DNA of 64,000 nt from Clostridium saccharoperbutylacetonicum N1-4(HMT) (GTDB taxonomy: Bacteria; Bacillota; Clostridia; Clostridiales; Clostridiaceae). Below are positions 1-8,862 of the stretch, one piece after another. A program made the position numbers and the translations under genes. Positions within the stretch are counted from its first letter, which is position 1. Each line of letters starts with the position of its first letter. Under the pieces are notes generated by a model, which saw only the letters and a program-made list of their open reading frames with translations, did not search any database and was not told the origin of the DNA. The DNA lies in contig NC_020291.1 in the NCBI RefSeq assembly GCF_000340885.1, forward strand, positions 6,015,501 through 6,079,500, in the 5' to 3' direction.

Positions 1-858
1 TTTTGATACAATATGCAAATCAATTAATGATGACAAATATTTAGAGCATTTATCTTTAGGCTCCCCAATTTTAGTTGATATCTCATTTATCTTTGTATAA
101 CCATTTGCAATTGCTTCTATTATTGAATTATATACAGCCGGTTCTCTCAATTCCTGCTTTAGTAAATTTTTAGGTTCTTCATATAAATAACTTGACTTAT
201 CTAACAATTCTTGTTTTATATTATCCTCTATAGTATTCTTTTCATTAAATTTCTCTAAATATTGAGGAATTCCTCCGATTATTCCATAAGTCATAACTCT
301 TTCATTAAAAGAATACTTTGGAAAAAACTTCGAACTATTATAAAAATCAAAAGGCTCAATCAGCATCTGTGCAGTTCTTCTTCCAAATAATGGGCTTTTG
401 TAGCTTAATACTTCCTTTTCCATAAAGCTCATGGAAGAGCCACACACTACAATAAATAATTTTGTTTTCTTTAAGTAGTGGTCTATTAAATTTTGTAATA
501 AGGATGGCAATGTATTATTAGATTGAACTAAATACGGAAACTCATCAACAACTAATATCAGCTGCTTATCTTCGCTTTCTTTGGCTAAAAACATAAACGC
601 TTTTTCCCAAGATTCAAAAGTACTGATATAATCCGTCATTTTAAAATACTCCAGAATTTGTTTTGAAAAATTTCTAAGAGATAGGCTGCTATTATATTCC
701 TCTGCAACAAAAAATATTGCTGGCTTATTATTGCAAAATTCACTTAATAAAGTTGTCTTTCCTACTCTTCTACGCCCATACATAACAATAAACTGAAATT
801 CTTCCTTTGAATATAGTTTATTTAAAGCATTAATCTCATATTCTCTTCCTATAAACAT
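1..858 (-). CDS. Archaeal-type P-loop ATPase (ATPase_2/DUF234-like), 3' part outside window
   Basis: Reading from an ATG at 858 preceded by GAGGTG, the frame stays open for 286 codons to the window edge, so the C-terminus is missing. It starts MFIGREYEINAL, has a Walker A GRRRVGKTT at residues 28-36 and a Walker B LILVVDEFPYL near residue 103, followed by a GSSMSFMEKEV stretch and a winged-helix-like region. This layout is that of the 'ATPase domain predominantly from Archaea' family, which usually ends in a DUF234 PD-(D/E)XK-like nuclease domain; that part cannot be seen here. Cellular role is unknown. It is the last of four minus-strand ATPase genes and is separated from them by a perfect inverted repeat and a terminator, so it is probably its own transcription unit. 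Family assignment is confident, function is not. Confidence 0.85.
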   Translation of the reverse strand, partial: MFIGREYEINALNKLYSKEEFQFIVMYGRRRVGKTTLLSEFCNNKPAIFFVAEEYNSSLSLRNFSKQILEYFKMTDYISTFESWEKAFMFLAKESEDKQLILVVDEFPYLVQSNNTLPSLLQNLIDHYLKKTKLFIVVCGSSMSFMEKEVLSYKSPLFGRRTAQMLIEPFDFYNSSKFFPKYSFNERVMTYGIIGGIPQYLEKFNEKNTIEDNIKQELLDKSSYLYEEPKNLLKQELREPAVYNSIIEAIANGYTKINEISTKIGEPKDKCSKYLSSLIDLHIVSK

Positions 859-912
859 AAATTTTTCACCTCTATTCAATAAATAATTCATAGCTTACAC
901 TAATTTCATTAA

Positions 913-955
913 AAATAGTTAACTTTAAAGTAAATAAATTTAAAGTTAACTATTT
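913..955. promoter_or_regulatory. Perfect 17-bp inverted repeat upstream of the ATPase gene
   Basis: Left arm 913-929 (AAATAGTTAACTTTAAA) is the exact reverse complement of 939-955, with a 9-nt spacer. It lies 55-97 bases upstream of the ATG at 858, where promoter and operator sequences are expected. It contains GTTAAC cores and could bind a dimeric regulator or form a leader hairpin. No regulator gene is adjacent. Confidence 0.5.
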
Positions 956-1096
956 ATATTATATCCTAAATGTTAATTATTTAAAACAATTTACTGCAAA
1001 AAGTTAATCTTAAACAGAGGATTTAGATTACTAGACTTATACCTTAATAACTAAAATAAAGTTTATCTTTATTCTGCACAACAACAATAGATTAAG

Positions 1097-1132
1097 AAAA
1101 GTACCTTCAGTAGAAATTTCGAAGGTACTTTT
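1097..1132 (-). terminator. Intrinsic terminator after the 1158-2708 ATPase gene
   Basis: AAAAGTACCTTC at 1097-1108 pairs perfectly with GAAGGTACTTTT at 1121-1132 around a 12-nt loop. It sits 25 bases past the stop of the minus-strand ATPase gene and reads into TTTTCTT on that strand. Confidence 0.8.
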
Positions 1133-1157
1133 CCAATTTTATACAAGGGTCAGTCCC

Positions 1158-2708
1158 CTACACATACACAATAAATATTTCTTTATTTCTCACATATATT
1201 GTCTCATGTATAAACTTTTTATTTTTATTGAAATTGTAAACAATCAAATAACCTTTATCCATTGAATGAATACTCAAATAATCACATAATTGATTAACTC
1301 CAGCTTTATGATATTCCTCTCCATGCCATATTTTTAATTCTGTTATATATTTATGGTTATTATAAGTAACAACTACATCTAATCTTTTCTCCCTAGATAT
1401 CTGAACTTCTTTAAAATCAAAACCTATCCCATTTATAATTGGTTTTATAAATGCTAAAAACAATAACCTTCCATGATATTCAATGAATTTTTCGTCCTTA
1501 TTGCTATATTGCTCTTTCATAAATTTTTGATAATTTAAAAGTACTTTTTCAAAATCCAAGCCATTATCCAATGTTAAAAAGTTCTCTCTAAAATTATAGT
1601 TTGATATATTTTCGCTTTCACGTGCTTTTATAGACGTTAAATGATTATATATATATTGTTCAAAAATCCTATTATGAATTTTACATATATTATTTTCTTG
1701 TTTTATGAATCCATATAATTCTCCAAGAGAAATCAAGCTGTCACTTGGAACATAAACTATTTCTTCACCTGATAATACTATTTTTTCAATAAATTTTTTA
1801 AAATCTTCATTATTTTCTAGATTCTTTATTAGAGAATCAAACAAAGTATTCTTTTCATATAAGAGCAATTTCACTGCTTTATCAATATTATCTTCTATCC
1901 AGTTATTTTTGAAGTTTTGCTCCATTAATAAACTTAATTTACTAACCAAAAAAGGATATCCACTAGTATAATAATATATTTTTTCAGCTATAGCCTTCGT
2001 ATCCATTTTCACATTTTCTTCGATAGAGTAATCCTTAAGCATAGTTTCTATTTCCATGGAATTAAAGGTCATATCAACATTAAAATCTACAGCAATATTC
2101 CATGGACTATTATATTTCCTTTCTTCATCAGGTCTAATTCTTAACTTTAGATTTTTCACATCATGTACTCCAGCTAAAATTACAGAATGAAAAGTATAAT
2201 CCATATCATCATTAGATAAGATATACTTGTTTCTAAGCATTCCCAAAAAACTTAAAAAGAGCTGATTATTGCTGGCTTTATCAACTTCATCTATAATCAA
2301 TAATACTGGTTTTTCAGTACTCTGTATAAATTTCGTTATAACACTGGATAACATCTGCAAGTTTTTAATTTCTACTTTTAGATTTCTAAGTTCATTTGAT
2401 TTTTCTTCATCTATAAATCTTAAGGCATCTATAATTAAAATAAAAAACGTGCTGCTAAAAACTTCCTCATCTTCAAAAACACTATCTCCAATACCTTCAA
2501 AACTTGTTCTAATAATTAGATATTTTTCTTTAAATACCTTTGCTATTTGAGATAGTAAAGTAGTTTTTCCATATTGTCTAGGCCTATTTATAATAAAGTA
2601 ATCTCCTTTATCTATAAGACTTTCGATCTTCTTAAGCTTATTATCCATATTAACCATGTAATGTTTTTTACTAATACAAGGACCTGCTATATTAAATCTT
2701 TTTCCCAA
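1158..2708 (-). CDS. AAA-like ATPase (AAA_35 type) with C-terminal PD-(D/E)XK nuclease-like domain
   Basis: 516 residues. The start is a TTG at 2708 with GGAGGG nine bases upstream; no better in-frame ATG precedes the conserved GPCISKKHYMV opening. Walker A is RPRQYGKTT at 42-50 and Walker B LLIIDEVD at 136-143. The last ~100 residues contain RLDVVVTYNNHKYITELKIW, the D...E-x-K pattern of PD-(D/E)XK nucleases. The opening and Walker A resemble the AAA-like (AAA_35) family found in clostridia and cyanobacteria. It lies 60 bases downstream of the next ATPase gene and may be cotranscribed with it. Role unknown. The stop codon falls inside a GGGACTGAC motif shared by the three ATPase gene ends. 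Confidence 0.85.
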   Translation of the reverse strand: MGKRFNIAGPCISKKHYMVNMDNKLKKIESLIDKGDYFIINRPRQYGKTTLLSQIAKVFKEKYLIIRTSFEGIGDSVFEDEEVFSSTFFILIIDALRFIDEEKSNELRNLKVEIKNLQMLSSVITKFIQSTEKPVLLIIDEVDKASNNQLFLSFLGMLRNKYILSNDDMDYTFHSVILAGVHDVKNLKLRIRPDEERKYNSPWNIAVDFNVDMTFNSMEIETMLKDYSIEENVKMDTKAIAEKIYYYTSGYPFLVSKLSLLMEQNFKNNWIEDNIDKAVKLLLYEKNTLFDSLIKNLENNEDFKKFIEKIVLSGEEIVYVPSDSLISLGELYGFIKQENNICKIHNRIFEQYIYNHLTSIKARESENISNYNFRENFLTLDNGLDFEKVLLNYQKFMKEQYSNKDEKFIEYHGRLLFLAFIKPIINGIGFDFKEVQISREKRLDVVVTYNNHKYITELKIWHGEEYHKAGVNQLCDYLSIHSMDKGYLIVYNFNKNKKFIHETIYVRNKEIFIVYV

Positions 2709-2768
2709 GCCTGCTCTCCCTCCTTTTCAAAGCAATTGTACATTTTCACTTCCAATTTTAGCCAGAAG

Positions 2769-4451
2769 TCAGTCCCCACTTACAATTCTAACTCTCTTTC
2801 CCTTAAAAACAATTGCAAGCTTCCATATATTTTTTACACCTCTATCTTGAAGTTCAGCTTCATATTTATTTTTTCCAATCTGATCTAAGGCTTCCTTAAC
2901 CCCTTCATCTATAGTTTTAGACGCTGTATCTTTTATTCTTTTAAACTCTATTATAATTCCAAGTTTCGAAATATCCCTTGGAATAAGCATTACATCGTAC
3001 CTTCCATAGCCACTTTCCTTGTTTGATTTAACTTCATATTTGTCTGCAAGAGATACAATCATTCCAAGAACAAAAGCATGATATACCTTTTCAGGTTCTT
3101 TCCCTGATACGTCGAAGTAACTCATATTTTTCATTACAAAGTCAGTAAATATTTCTTCAAAAACTTCAAGATCTTTTGTGATTAATGCTTTTAGCATGAT
3201 ATTATATTTTTGATTATTTAGGGTTTCTTTAAACCATTTTTCAATTAAATTTTCATAAAATATATGAACTTCTTCATTTGGAACCTTTAGTTCACAATTT
3301 AATCTGCCTCTAACAAGTTCTGTTTTTACAGCTTTTAAATACCCACTCATAAGTAAAAAACTCCAGATATTCTCATTTGAATCTTCAACTTCTGACATCA
3401 CTATAGTATCATCAATTACTTTACTAATTGACTTCCCTTCTATAAGATCTTCAAGTTCAAGTTTTAGGCTATTATCTCCTTTAAGAAGTAGTTTCTTAAT
3501 CAAATCATTGCTACTGCTATTAATCCAATAAGGCATAAACCCTTCTCGTTTATTTTTTAAATAATTCAAAACAGACCAAGGATTATATATAACTTCTCCT
3601 CCGAATATGTATCCATCATACCATTCTCTAATCCCTTCTAGTTCATTAGCAGAATCAAAATACTTTACAAGTTCTTGTATTTCCTCTTCAGTAAATCCAA
3701 ATTTATCATTAAAACTATATCTTAAAAGCGTATTTACTTCTAAATTATTAAGTCCTGAAAAAATACTTTCTTTTGCTACTCTAAGTATTCCTGTAATCAA
3801 AGATTTTTCAACATATGGATTATCCTTCAAAGCTGAAGTTAATAAGTTTCTTATAAGTGCAATCATTTCTTCGTAGTAACCATGTATGTAACCTTCTTGA
3901 ATTGGCACGTCATATTCGTCTATGAATAGCATTACTTTCTTTCCATAATGTTTATTCATATATCTCATAAGATTGCTTATCCCCTCTGCCAAAAGTCCTT
4001 GGGATGGATTTCTTGAAATTATATCTCTAAACTCTTCTTTATCAAACTCTGATAATTTAGAGCTCTCCAAGAGATATTCATGCTCATTATATAGACTAGA
4101 CAATAATACCTTAATTCCATCCTCAAAGTTTTCATAAGACAAATGTTTCTGATTTTTAAAGGTAACAAAAACAACAGGGTACTCTCCTTGAAGTTTCATT
4201 ATTTCTTTTTCATTTTCTATTTTCAATCCATTAAATAAAGATTTTGTTTCTTCTTTAGTTCTTATATCAAAAAAGTATCTTAACATACTCAAATTTAGCG
4301 TTTTTCCAAATCTTCTTGGTCTTGGAGTTAAGATAATTTTTGCTCCATTTTCTATAAATTCTTTTATTAATAAGCTCTTATCCACAAAATAATTGTTTTT
4401 TTCTATTAATTCTTTAAAATCTGAGGTCCCTATTTGTATAGTTTTTTTCAT
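2769..4451 (-). CDS. AAA-ATPase_like / PDDEXK_9 (DUF1703) protein, first copy
   Basis: 560 residues, ATG at 4451 with GAGAGGCGG upstream. The N-terminus IGTSDFKELIEKNNYFVDKS and Walker A RPRRFGKT at 44-51 define the AAA-ATPase_like family (PF09820). Walker B VMLFIDEYDVP lies near residue 178. The C-terminal region holds GYGRYDVMLIPRD followed by IIIEFKRIKD, the nuclease D...E-x-K core of PDDEXK_9. It is a paralogue of the adjacent upstream gene with the same length and order. Such genes are often present in many copies in clostridia and Bacteroidetes and their biological role has not been settled; transport, mobile-element and defence roles cannot be told apart here. It ends in a GGGGACTGAC motif that supplies the final GD and stop. 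Confidence 0.9.
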   Translation of the reverse strand: MKKTIQIGTSDFKELIEKNNYFVDKSLLIKEFIENGAKIILTPRPRRFGKTLNLSMLRYFFDIRTKEETKSLFNGLKIENEKEIMKLQGEYPVVFVTFKNQKHLSYENFEDGIKVLLSSLYNEHEYLLESSKLSEFDKEEFRDIISRNPSQGLLAEGISNLMRYMNKHYGKKVMLFIDEYDVPIQEGYIHGYYEEMIALIRNLLTSALKDNPYVEKSLITGILRVAKESIFSGLNNLEVNTLLRYSFNDKFGFTEEEIQELVKYFDSANELEGIREWYDGYIFGGEVIYNPWSVLNYLKNKREGFMPYWINSSSNDLIKKLLLKGDNSLKLELEDLIEGKSISKVIDDTIVMSEVEDSNENIWSFLLMSGYLKAVKTELVRGRLNCELKVPNEEVHIFYENLIEKWFKETLNNQKYNIMLKALITKDLEVFEEIFTDFVMKNMSYFDVSGKEPEKVYHAFVLGMIVSLADKYEVKSNKESGYGRYDVMLIPRDISKLGIIIEFKRIKDTASKTIDEGVKEALDQIGKNKYEAELQDRGVKNIWKLAIVFKGKRVRIVSGD

Positions 4452-4484
4452 TGTATAATCCGCCTCTCTATTGATTTATCACAA

Positions 4485-6185
4485 TCAATCCCCAACTTTT
4501 ACCAAGTGACAGTCCCTACACTTCACGATACAATCTTTCCTATAAAATGAAATTCCATATTTTATTATATTTTCATATCCTTCTTGATTAAGCTCTTCTT
4601 CATATTTTTTCTCTTCAATCTGTTCTAAAGCTTTATCACTCATTTTAAATATATCCTTAGGATTATCACAAACCTTAAGTTCTATTATAACTGCTGGATC
4701 AAATATTGATGGTGACTTTATAAAAATATCGCTTCTGCCATCTCCAGACTCTCTATTTGATTTTACAATATATTCATGCATATTAGCTAAAACTCCTACT
4801 ACAAAGCCATGGTAGAAATTTTCATAAGCATCATTAAAACTTATAGTTTCCCTTAATAGCTTATTTAATTCCTTTTGAAAGGTATCCCTGTCTTTTTCAA
4901 ATATTGCAGAATACAAAATACTCAAATCTTTTACTTTTATTTTATCATGAAACCATTTTAAGATTTTTGTTCTAAATATATACTTTACTTCCTCATTAGG
5001 TATTTCTAATTCCACATATTTTTGATTTGTTTCACTGATTCTTTCATTTACTTTTTTAAAATAACCAGTGAAAAACATAAAATTCCATAAATTATCCATA
5101 CTATCGTAAATTTCATCATAAGTTATATCTTCATGAACTGGTTTCTCAATTGTTTTTCCTTCAATTAATAATTCTATTTCATTTTTAGTTACATTATCAG
5201 CTCTTTCAATTAAGCTTCTGACTATACTGTTTGAACTTGTATTTGCCCAATATGATGAAGGAAATACATTTGGATTCTTATATAAATCTTTAACAAACTT
5301 CACAACACTCCAAGGATTATATACCTGTGCCTGACCAAAAATATATCCATTGTACCAATTTCTAGTAAGTTCTTCTTTCTCACTAAGTCCATAATCCATA
5401 AGCATATTACTCACTTCAGCTTGGGTAAATCCAAAATATTCATCATAATAATCATTTAAAATTGAGATAATATCTAAATTATTTAAACCTGTAAAAATAC
5501 TTTCTCGTGAAATACGCAAGCAACCTGTAATAACTGCAAATTCTAAAGATGAATTTGTTTTTAAGGCGGATTCAAAAAGTGACCTTATAAAAGCTATCAT
5601 TCTATCGTAGAAGCCTTCAAAAAATGCATTTTCAAGAGGTACATCATATTCATCTATAAGAATTATCACTTTCTTTCCATGATACTTTTCTAAGCAGTCA
5701 GATAAGAATTTTAGTGCAGTTACATAAAGTCCTTCATCTCCATCTTTTCTGGCTATGCTTCTATATTCTTCTCTTTCCTCATTTAATTTATCACTTTCTA
5801 AAATATAATCATGACGTCTAAATTCATTTACTATTTCATCTTTAATACACTTAAGAGCCAAGTCAAAAGTAGGTTGTTTAGACGATTTTAATGATAAATT
5901 AATTACTGGATATTGCCCCATATGTGAAGTATATTGTTCCCCAGTTTTCATTATATTCAAATTTTCAAAAAGGTAAGAGTTATCTTCACTACTGTTTTCA
6001 AAGAAATATTGAAGCATACTCATGTTTAGAGTTTTTCCAAATCTTCTTGGTCTTGTGAATAAGTTGACATCTGCTTTATTATCAAGTAAATCTTTTATTA
6101 ATAAGGTTTTATCTACTAAATAGTAACCTCTAGTTATTAACTTTTCAAAATTATCTATTCCTATTGGTAGTGGTTTAAAATTCAT
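4485..6185 (-). CDS. AAA-ATPase_like / PDDEXK_9 (DUF1703) protein, second copy
   Basis: 566 residues, ATG at 6185 with AGGGAGTGATATA before it. It shows the same order as the neighbouring paralogue: PIGIDNFEKLITRGYYLVDKT opening, Walker A RPRRFGKT near residue 45-52, Walker B VIILIDEYDVP, then GDGRSDIFIKSP and VIIELKVCDN as the PD-(D/E)XK core. Only 33 bases separate it from the next ATPase gene, so the two are likely cotranscribed and this would be the promoter-proximal gene. The two proteins are clearly homologous but well diverged, so the duplication is not recent. The C-terminal residues CRDCHLV are encoded by the same GGGACTG motif that ends the other two genes, in another frame. Confidence 0.9.
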   Translation of the reverse strand: MNFKPLPIGIDNFEKLITRGYYLVDKTLLIKDLLDNKADVNLFTRPRRFGKTLNMSMLQYFFENSSEDNSYLFENLNIMKTGEQYTSHMGQYPVINLSLKSSKQPTFDLALKCIKDEIVNEFRRHDYILESDKLNEEREEYRSIARKDGDEGLYVTALKFLSDCLEKYHGKKVIILIDEYDVPLENAFFEGFYDRMIAFIRSLFESALKTNSSLEFAVITGCLRISRESIFTGLNNLDIISILNDYYDEYFGFTQAEVSNMLMDYGLSEKEELTRNWYNGYIFGQAQVYNPWSVVKFVKDLYKNPNVFPSSYWANTSSNSIVRSLIERADNVTKNEIELLIEGKTIEKPVHEDITYDEIYDSMDNLWNFMFFTGYFKKVNERISETNQKYVELEIPNEEVKYIFRTKILKWFHDKIKVKDLSILYSAIFEKDRDTFQKELNKLLRETISFNDAYENFYHGFVVGVLANMHEYIVKSNRESGDGRSDIFIKSPSIFDPAVIIELKVCDNPKDIFKMSDKALEQIEEKKYEEELNQEGYENIIKYGISFYRKDCIVKCRDCHLVKVGD

Positions 6186-6252
6186 TATATCACTCCCTGT
6201 TTAATATTCAGCTTCTTCTCTTATATTATAGCCTACATTATGTTTGCTTAAA

Positions 6253-6298
6253 ACAAAAAAACAGCTAAGATTTATTATTTAAATTCATCTTATCTGTT
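6253..6298 (-). terminator. Terminator of the 6362-7756 membrane protein gene
   Basis: AACAG-c-TAAGAT (6260-6271) pairs with ATCTTA-t-CTGTT (6287-6298). On the minus strand it runs into TTTTTTGTTTT. A TCAATTN-type repeat overlaps its upstream side. Confidence 0.7.
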
Positions 6299-6361
6299 AT
6301 CAATTGTCAATGATCAATTGCCTGTAAACTTTTCCTATTTTTATACAAAGAACTTACTCCT

Positions 6362-7756
6362 CTATTTGATTTTAAATATTGTCTTGATAGCAATTCCTCC
6401 AACATAAATTAAGGCATAAATGCTTGCTAATGAACAATAAAAAATACTGCTTATCTTCCACAACATTTTATTTATAGGTACTTCTTCTAATATATTCTTT
6501 AATAATATTCCACCTATGATAAGCAAAAGAATATTTGTCATAAAAAATATTCGTGGTCCAGATGCAAAAATAGTTGGTGAAAAGCCTAAAATATATCCAC
6601 AGGCTAAGGCTGCTAAGTAAAAAATTATACACAGATATCTCTCATTTTTGTTCTTTATACACATGAACATGAGGATAACTATACTAAAAATAATAACAGA
6701 ACTTATAACAGCTGGTACTATATCAAGCATTGGATTAAAAAATATTTTATCAAGGATAGTTTGTATATCATAGGGATACTCATAACTAGTGGTGCTTAAG
6801 ACCATTTTGTTAATTGGTGCTAAGCTGCCTATAAAATACATAGACGGAATAAATGCTGAAATTCTAACTGACCATTTACTATTTCTATTAAATACTATAA
6901 TAAATAAAAGCAAACTAATTACAAGCATTAAAATAGTAGTTTCTCTAACAAGATGAGAATGAGTCCAACATACACCTTGATATACTTTTTGAAATAAAGA
7001 TAAACTATCAAACCCAGGGTACCAAGTTTTAGTTTCCGAAATGTTACGCAATTCATTACCTGGCGATAGCGTGTAAATTATCAAATTAATTAAAACCAGC
7101 AAATTTTCTGCAACTAGCCCTAAATAAAACTTTTTATCACGTTTATATAAATACAATACTGTCATTATTCCAAAACAAATTAATACAGCAGCTGTCTGCT
7201 CCATATAGGAAGCATATAATACTGATAACATTGCAATAATACAATGCTTTTTAGATATATCTTTATTGTATATTTTATAAATAAATGGTGACATTGCTAT
7301 AAGGCAAAAAAACGTCGGCCATAAATAATAAAAACTACCAGTAAACCATGAACAAGCTCTTGTTGTAACAGATATTGGTATCATAAAGAATGATAAGCAA
7401 ACAAAAACATCAATAATATTACTATGCTTCTCAAAACTATCTTTTGATATAGATAACTTTATAATATTTGAAATAAACACAACAAACATTACTGCTATTA
7501 TTGTATTTAAAATACGCCAAATGAATAAAGGTAACAAAGAAAAAATGCCTATAAAAAATTCACTAGCTATTCTTCCTCCCCAAGTTTCATAACGCATAAT
7601 TACAAAAGAAATAATACTTTTACTTTTAGAGACTGTTTCTATAAAATATGTATCATCTCCTGGATATAAGGTAATAAAACATTGGGCAATAAAAAACACT
7701 ATTGCAAAAGCAATAAAAATATACCTTTTTTTATTGACCCTCTCATTAAAATACAT
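6362..7756 (-). CDS. Polytopic membrane protein, DUF6056/GtrII-like
   Basis: 464 residues, ATG at 7756 with TAGGAGTGAGCTA upstream. About ten to eleven hydrophobic segments are visible. The first extracytoplasmic loop carries LYPGDDTYF, an acidic pair placed as in GT-C glycosyltransferases. A later GFSPTIFASGPRIFFMTN stretch matches GFASRMIMSFSPTVYASGIR in the 23788-25128 protein, so the two are distant paralogues. I read it as a DUF6056-type or GtrII-like integral membrane protein that may move a sugar from a lipid carrier to an acceptor outside the membrane; the activity is inferred from topology only. It stands apart from the main glycan locus, flanked by degenerate spacers. Confidence 0.65.
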   Translation of the reverse strand: MYFNERVNKKRYIFIAFAIVFFIAQCFITLYPGDDTYFIETVSKSKSIISFVIMRYETWGGRIASEFFIGIFSLLPLFIWRILNTIIAVMFVVFISNIIKLSISKDSFEKHSNIIDVFVCLSFFMIPISVTTRACSWFTGSFYYLWPTFFCLIAMSPFIYKIYNKDISKKHCIIAMLSVLYASYMEQTAAVLICFGIMTVLYLYKRDKKFYLGLVAENLLVLINLIIYTLSPGNELRNISETKTWYPGFDSLSLFQKVYQGVCWTHSHLVRETTILMLVISLLLFIIVFNRNSKWSVRISAFIPSMYFIGSLAPINKMVLSTTSYEYPYDIQTILDKIFFNPMLDIVPAVISSVIIFSIVILMFMCIKNKNERYLCIIFYLAALACGYILGFSPTIFASGPRIFFMTNILLLIIGGILLKNILEEVPINKMLWKISSIFYCSLASIYALIYVGGIAIKTIFKIK

Positions 7757-8862
7757 TAGCTCACTCCTAATTAAATATTCATCAATTTACATTGCTTAAT
7801 ATTTTCATAATTCTTATAATAAAAAACTTATACCTGCAATTATTAACGTTCTATAGTCCATAACAAATTCTGATTTCCTTTAGAAATCTTTAAGTGTTAA
7901 ACAATCATTTTTGCATATATATTCCAATTATAAATATTCAATTCGCAATTATCAGTTAACAGCGAAATCCATTCAGGATTTCTTGAATTGAAATGTACAC
8001 TCTTAATTAGAACTCATATAAAATAAATTATCACTATTTTTTATTATACCAAATTATTTCATTTAGTGTAGGTCTATTTAATAAACATCGATTAAAATAT
8101 CCATTTCAATTAATTTGTGGTTATCCTCTAGTTAAATGGTAATTACCACTTCAGTAGTACTTTTTCCAGTTCACAATCAAACTCACGTGGCTAAAAGTTT
8201 ATAAAAGACACTTTCTTTTTCAGATTGCATCTAAGCTATCACATTACTTATTAAATTTAGACCTGGCACGACATCCCTTCATCTACTAATTTTTCAAATT
8301 CATTATTACTTTATTTACTTTTAATTCCTCATTAATAGATAGTTTCACATTTTTAAATCCATATTCAGACACTACTTTGTTCATCAATTGCAATTTTCCG
8401 TAAAATTCCTTATATAGTAAGATATTTCTATCAATATAGCTTTTCTAACCAAATATGTAATAATTCACTTTTCTGATGTTAATATTTGTGCTATTCTTAG
8501 TAATTATAAGGTTAATAATCTTATAATTAAATTCATTATATCAAATATAACTGAATCGTTAATTATTATAAATTTATGTGAATTCAATACAAATGCAGCT
8601 TTCCCAAAACAACCCAGAAAATCTAACCAGTCAAAACGTAGAGAAAATAATTAAATTCTTTTTAGATATAAATTACTAAGAACTTACTAAAAATTCTCTC
8701 TTCTTGTGTATCATATTTTATAGCAAGCCTTAATGATCAGACTTAGTGAATTTATAAAATTAACATCTGATGAATGAATACTTCATTTTCTATTTATTTT
8801 AGAAATTTATTAATAAAATAATAGCTGGCATTGGCTAACTTATTATACTGGGAGGAAAAATT
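7757..8862. other. 1.1 kb spacer with degenerate sequence
   Basis: No intact gene was found. It holds a GAAATCC/GGATTTC hairpin near 7970-7985, a GGGATGTCGTGCCAGGTC-type motif on the minus strand near 8260-8280 and a broken minus-strand coding-like stretch (8278-8540). The far end carries the ribosome site of the acyltransferase gene. It looks like a graveyard between two gene blocks. Confidence 0.6.
8278..8540 (-). pseudogene. Possible degenerate coding remnant, unidentified
   Basis: In one minus-strand frame about 82 codons read as protein-like sequence interrupted by a single TAG: a part ending NYYIFG, the TAG, then a part containing LLYKEFYGKLQLMNKVVSE and ending VIMNLKN before tandem TAG stops. 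No start codon with a ribosome site fits. The composition is lysine/isoleucine-rich, so chance in AT-rich DNA is possible. I do not recognise the family. Confidence 0.25.

Noticed and set aside
2269..2888. Plus-strand open frames opposite the ATPase genes
   Set aside because: They lie opposite strong minus-strand protein families and lack ribosome sites; similar antisense frames throughout the window were rejected for the same reason.
8081..8300. tRNA or small RNA gene in the spacer
   Set aside because: No cloverleaf or conserved T-loop sequence was found; the region is AT-rich with only a short hairpin.
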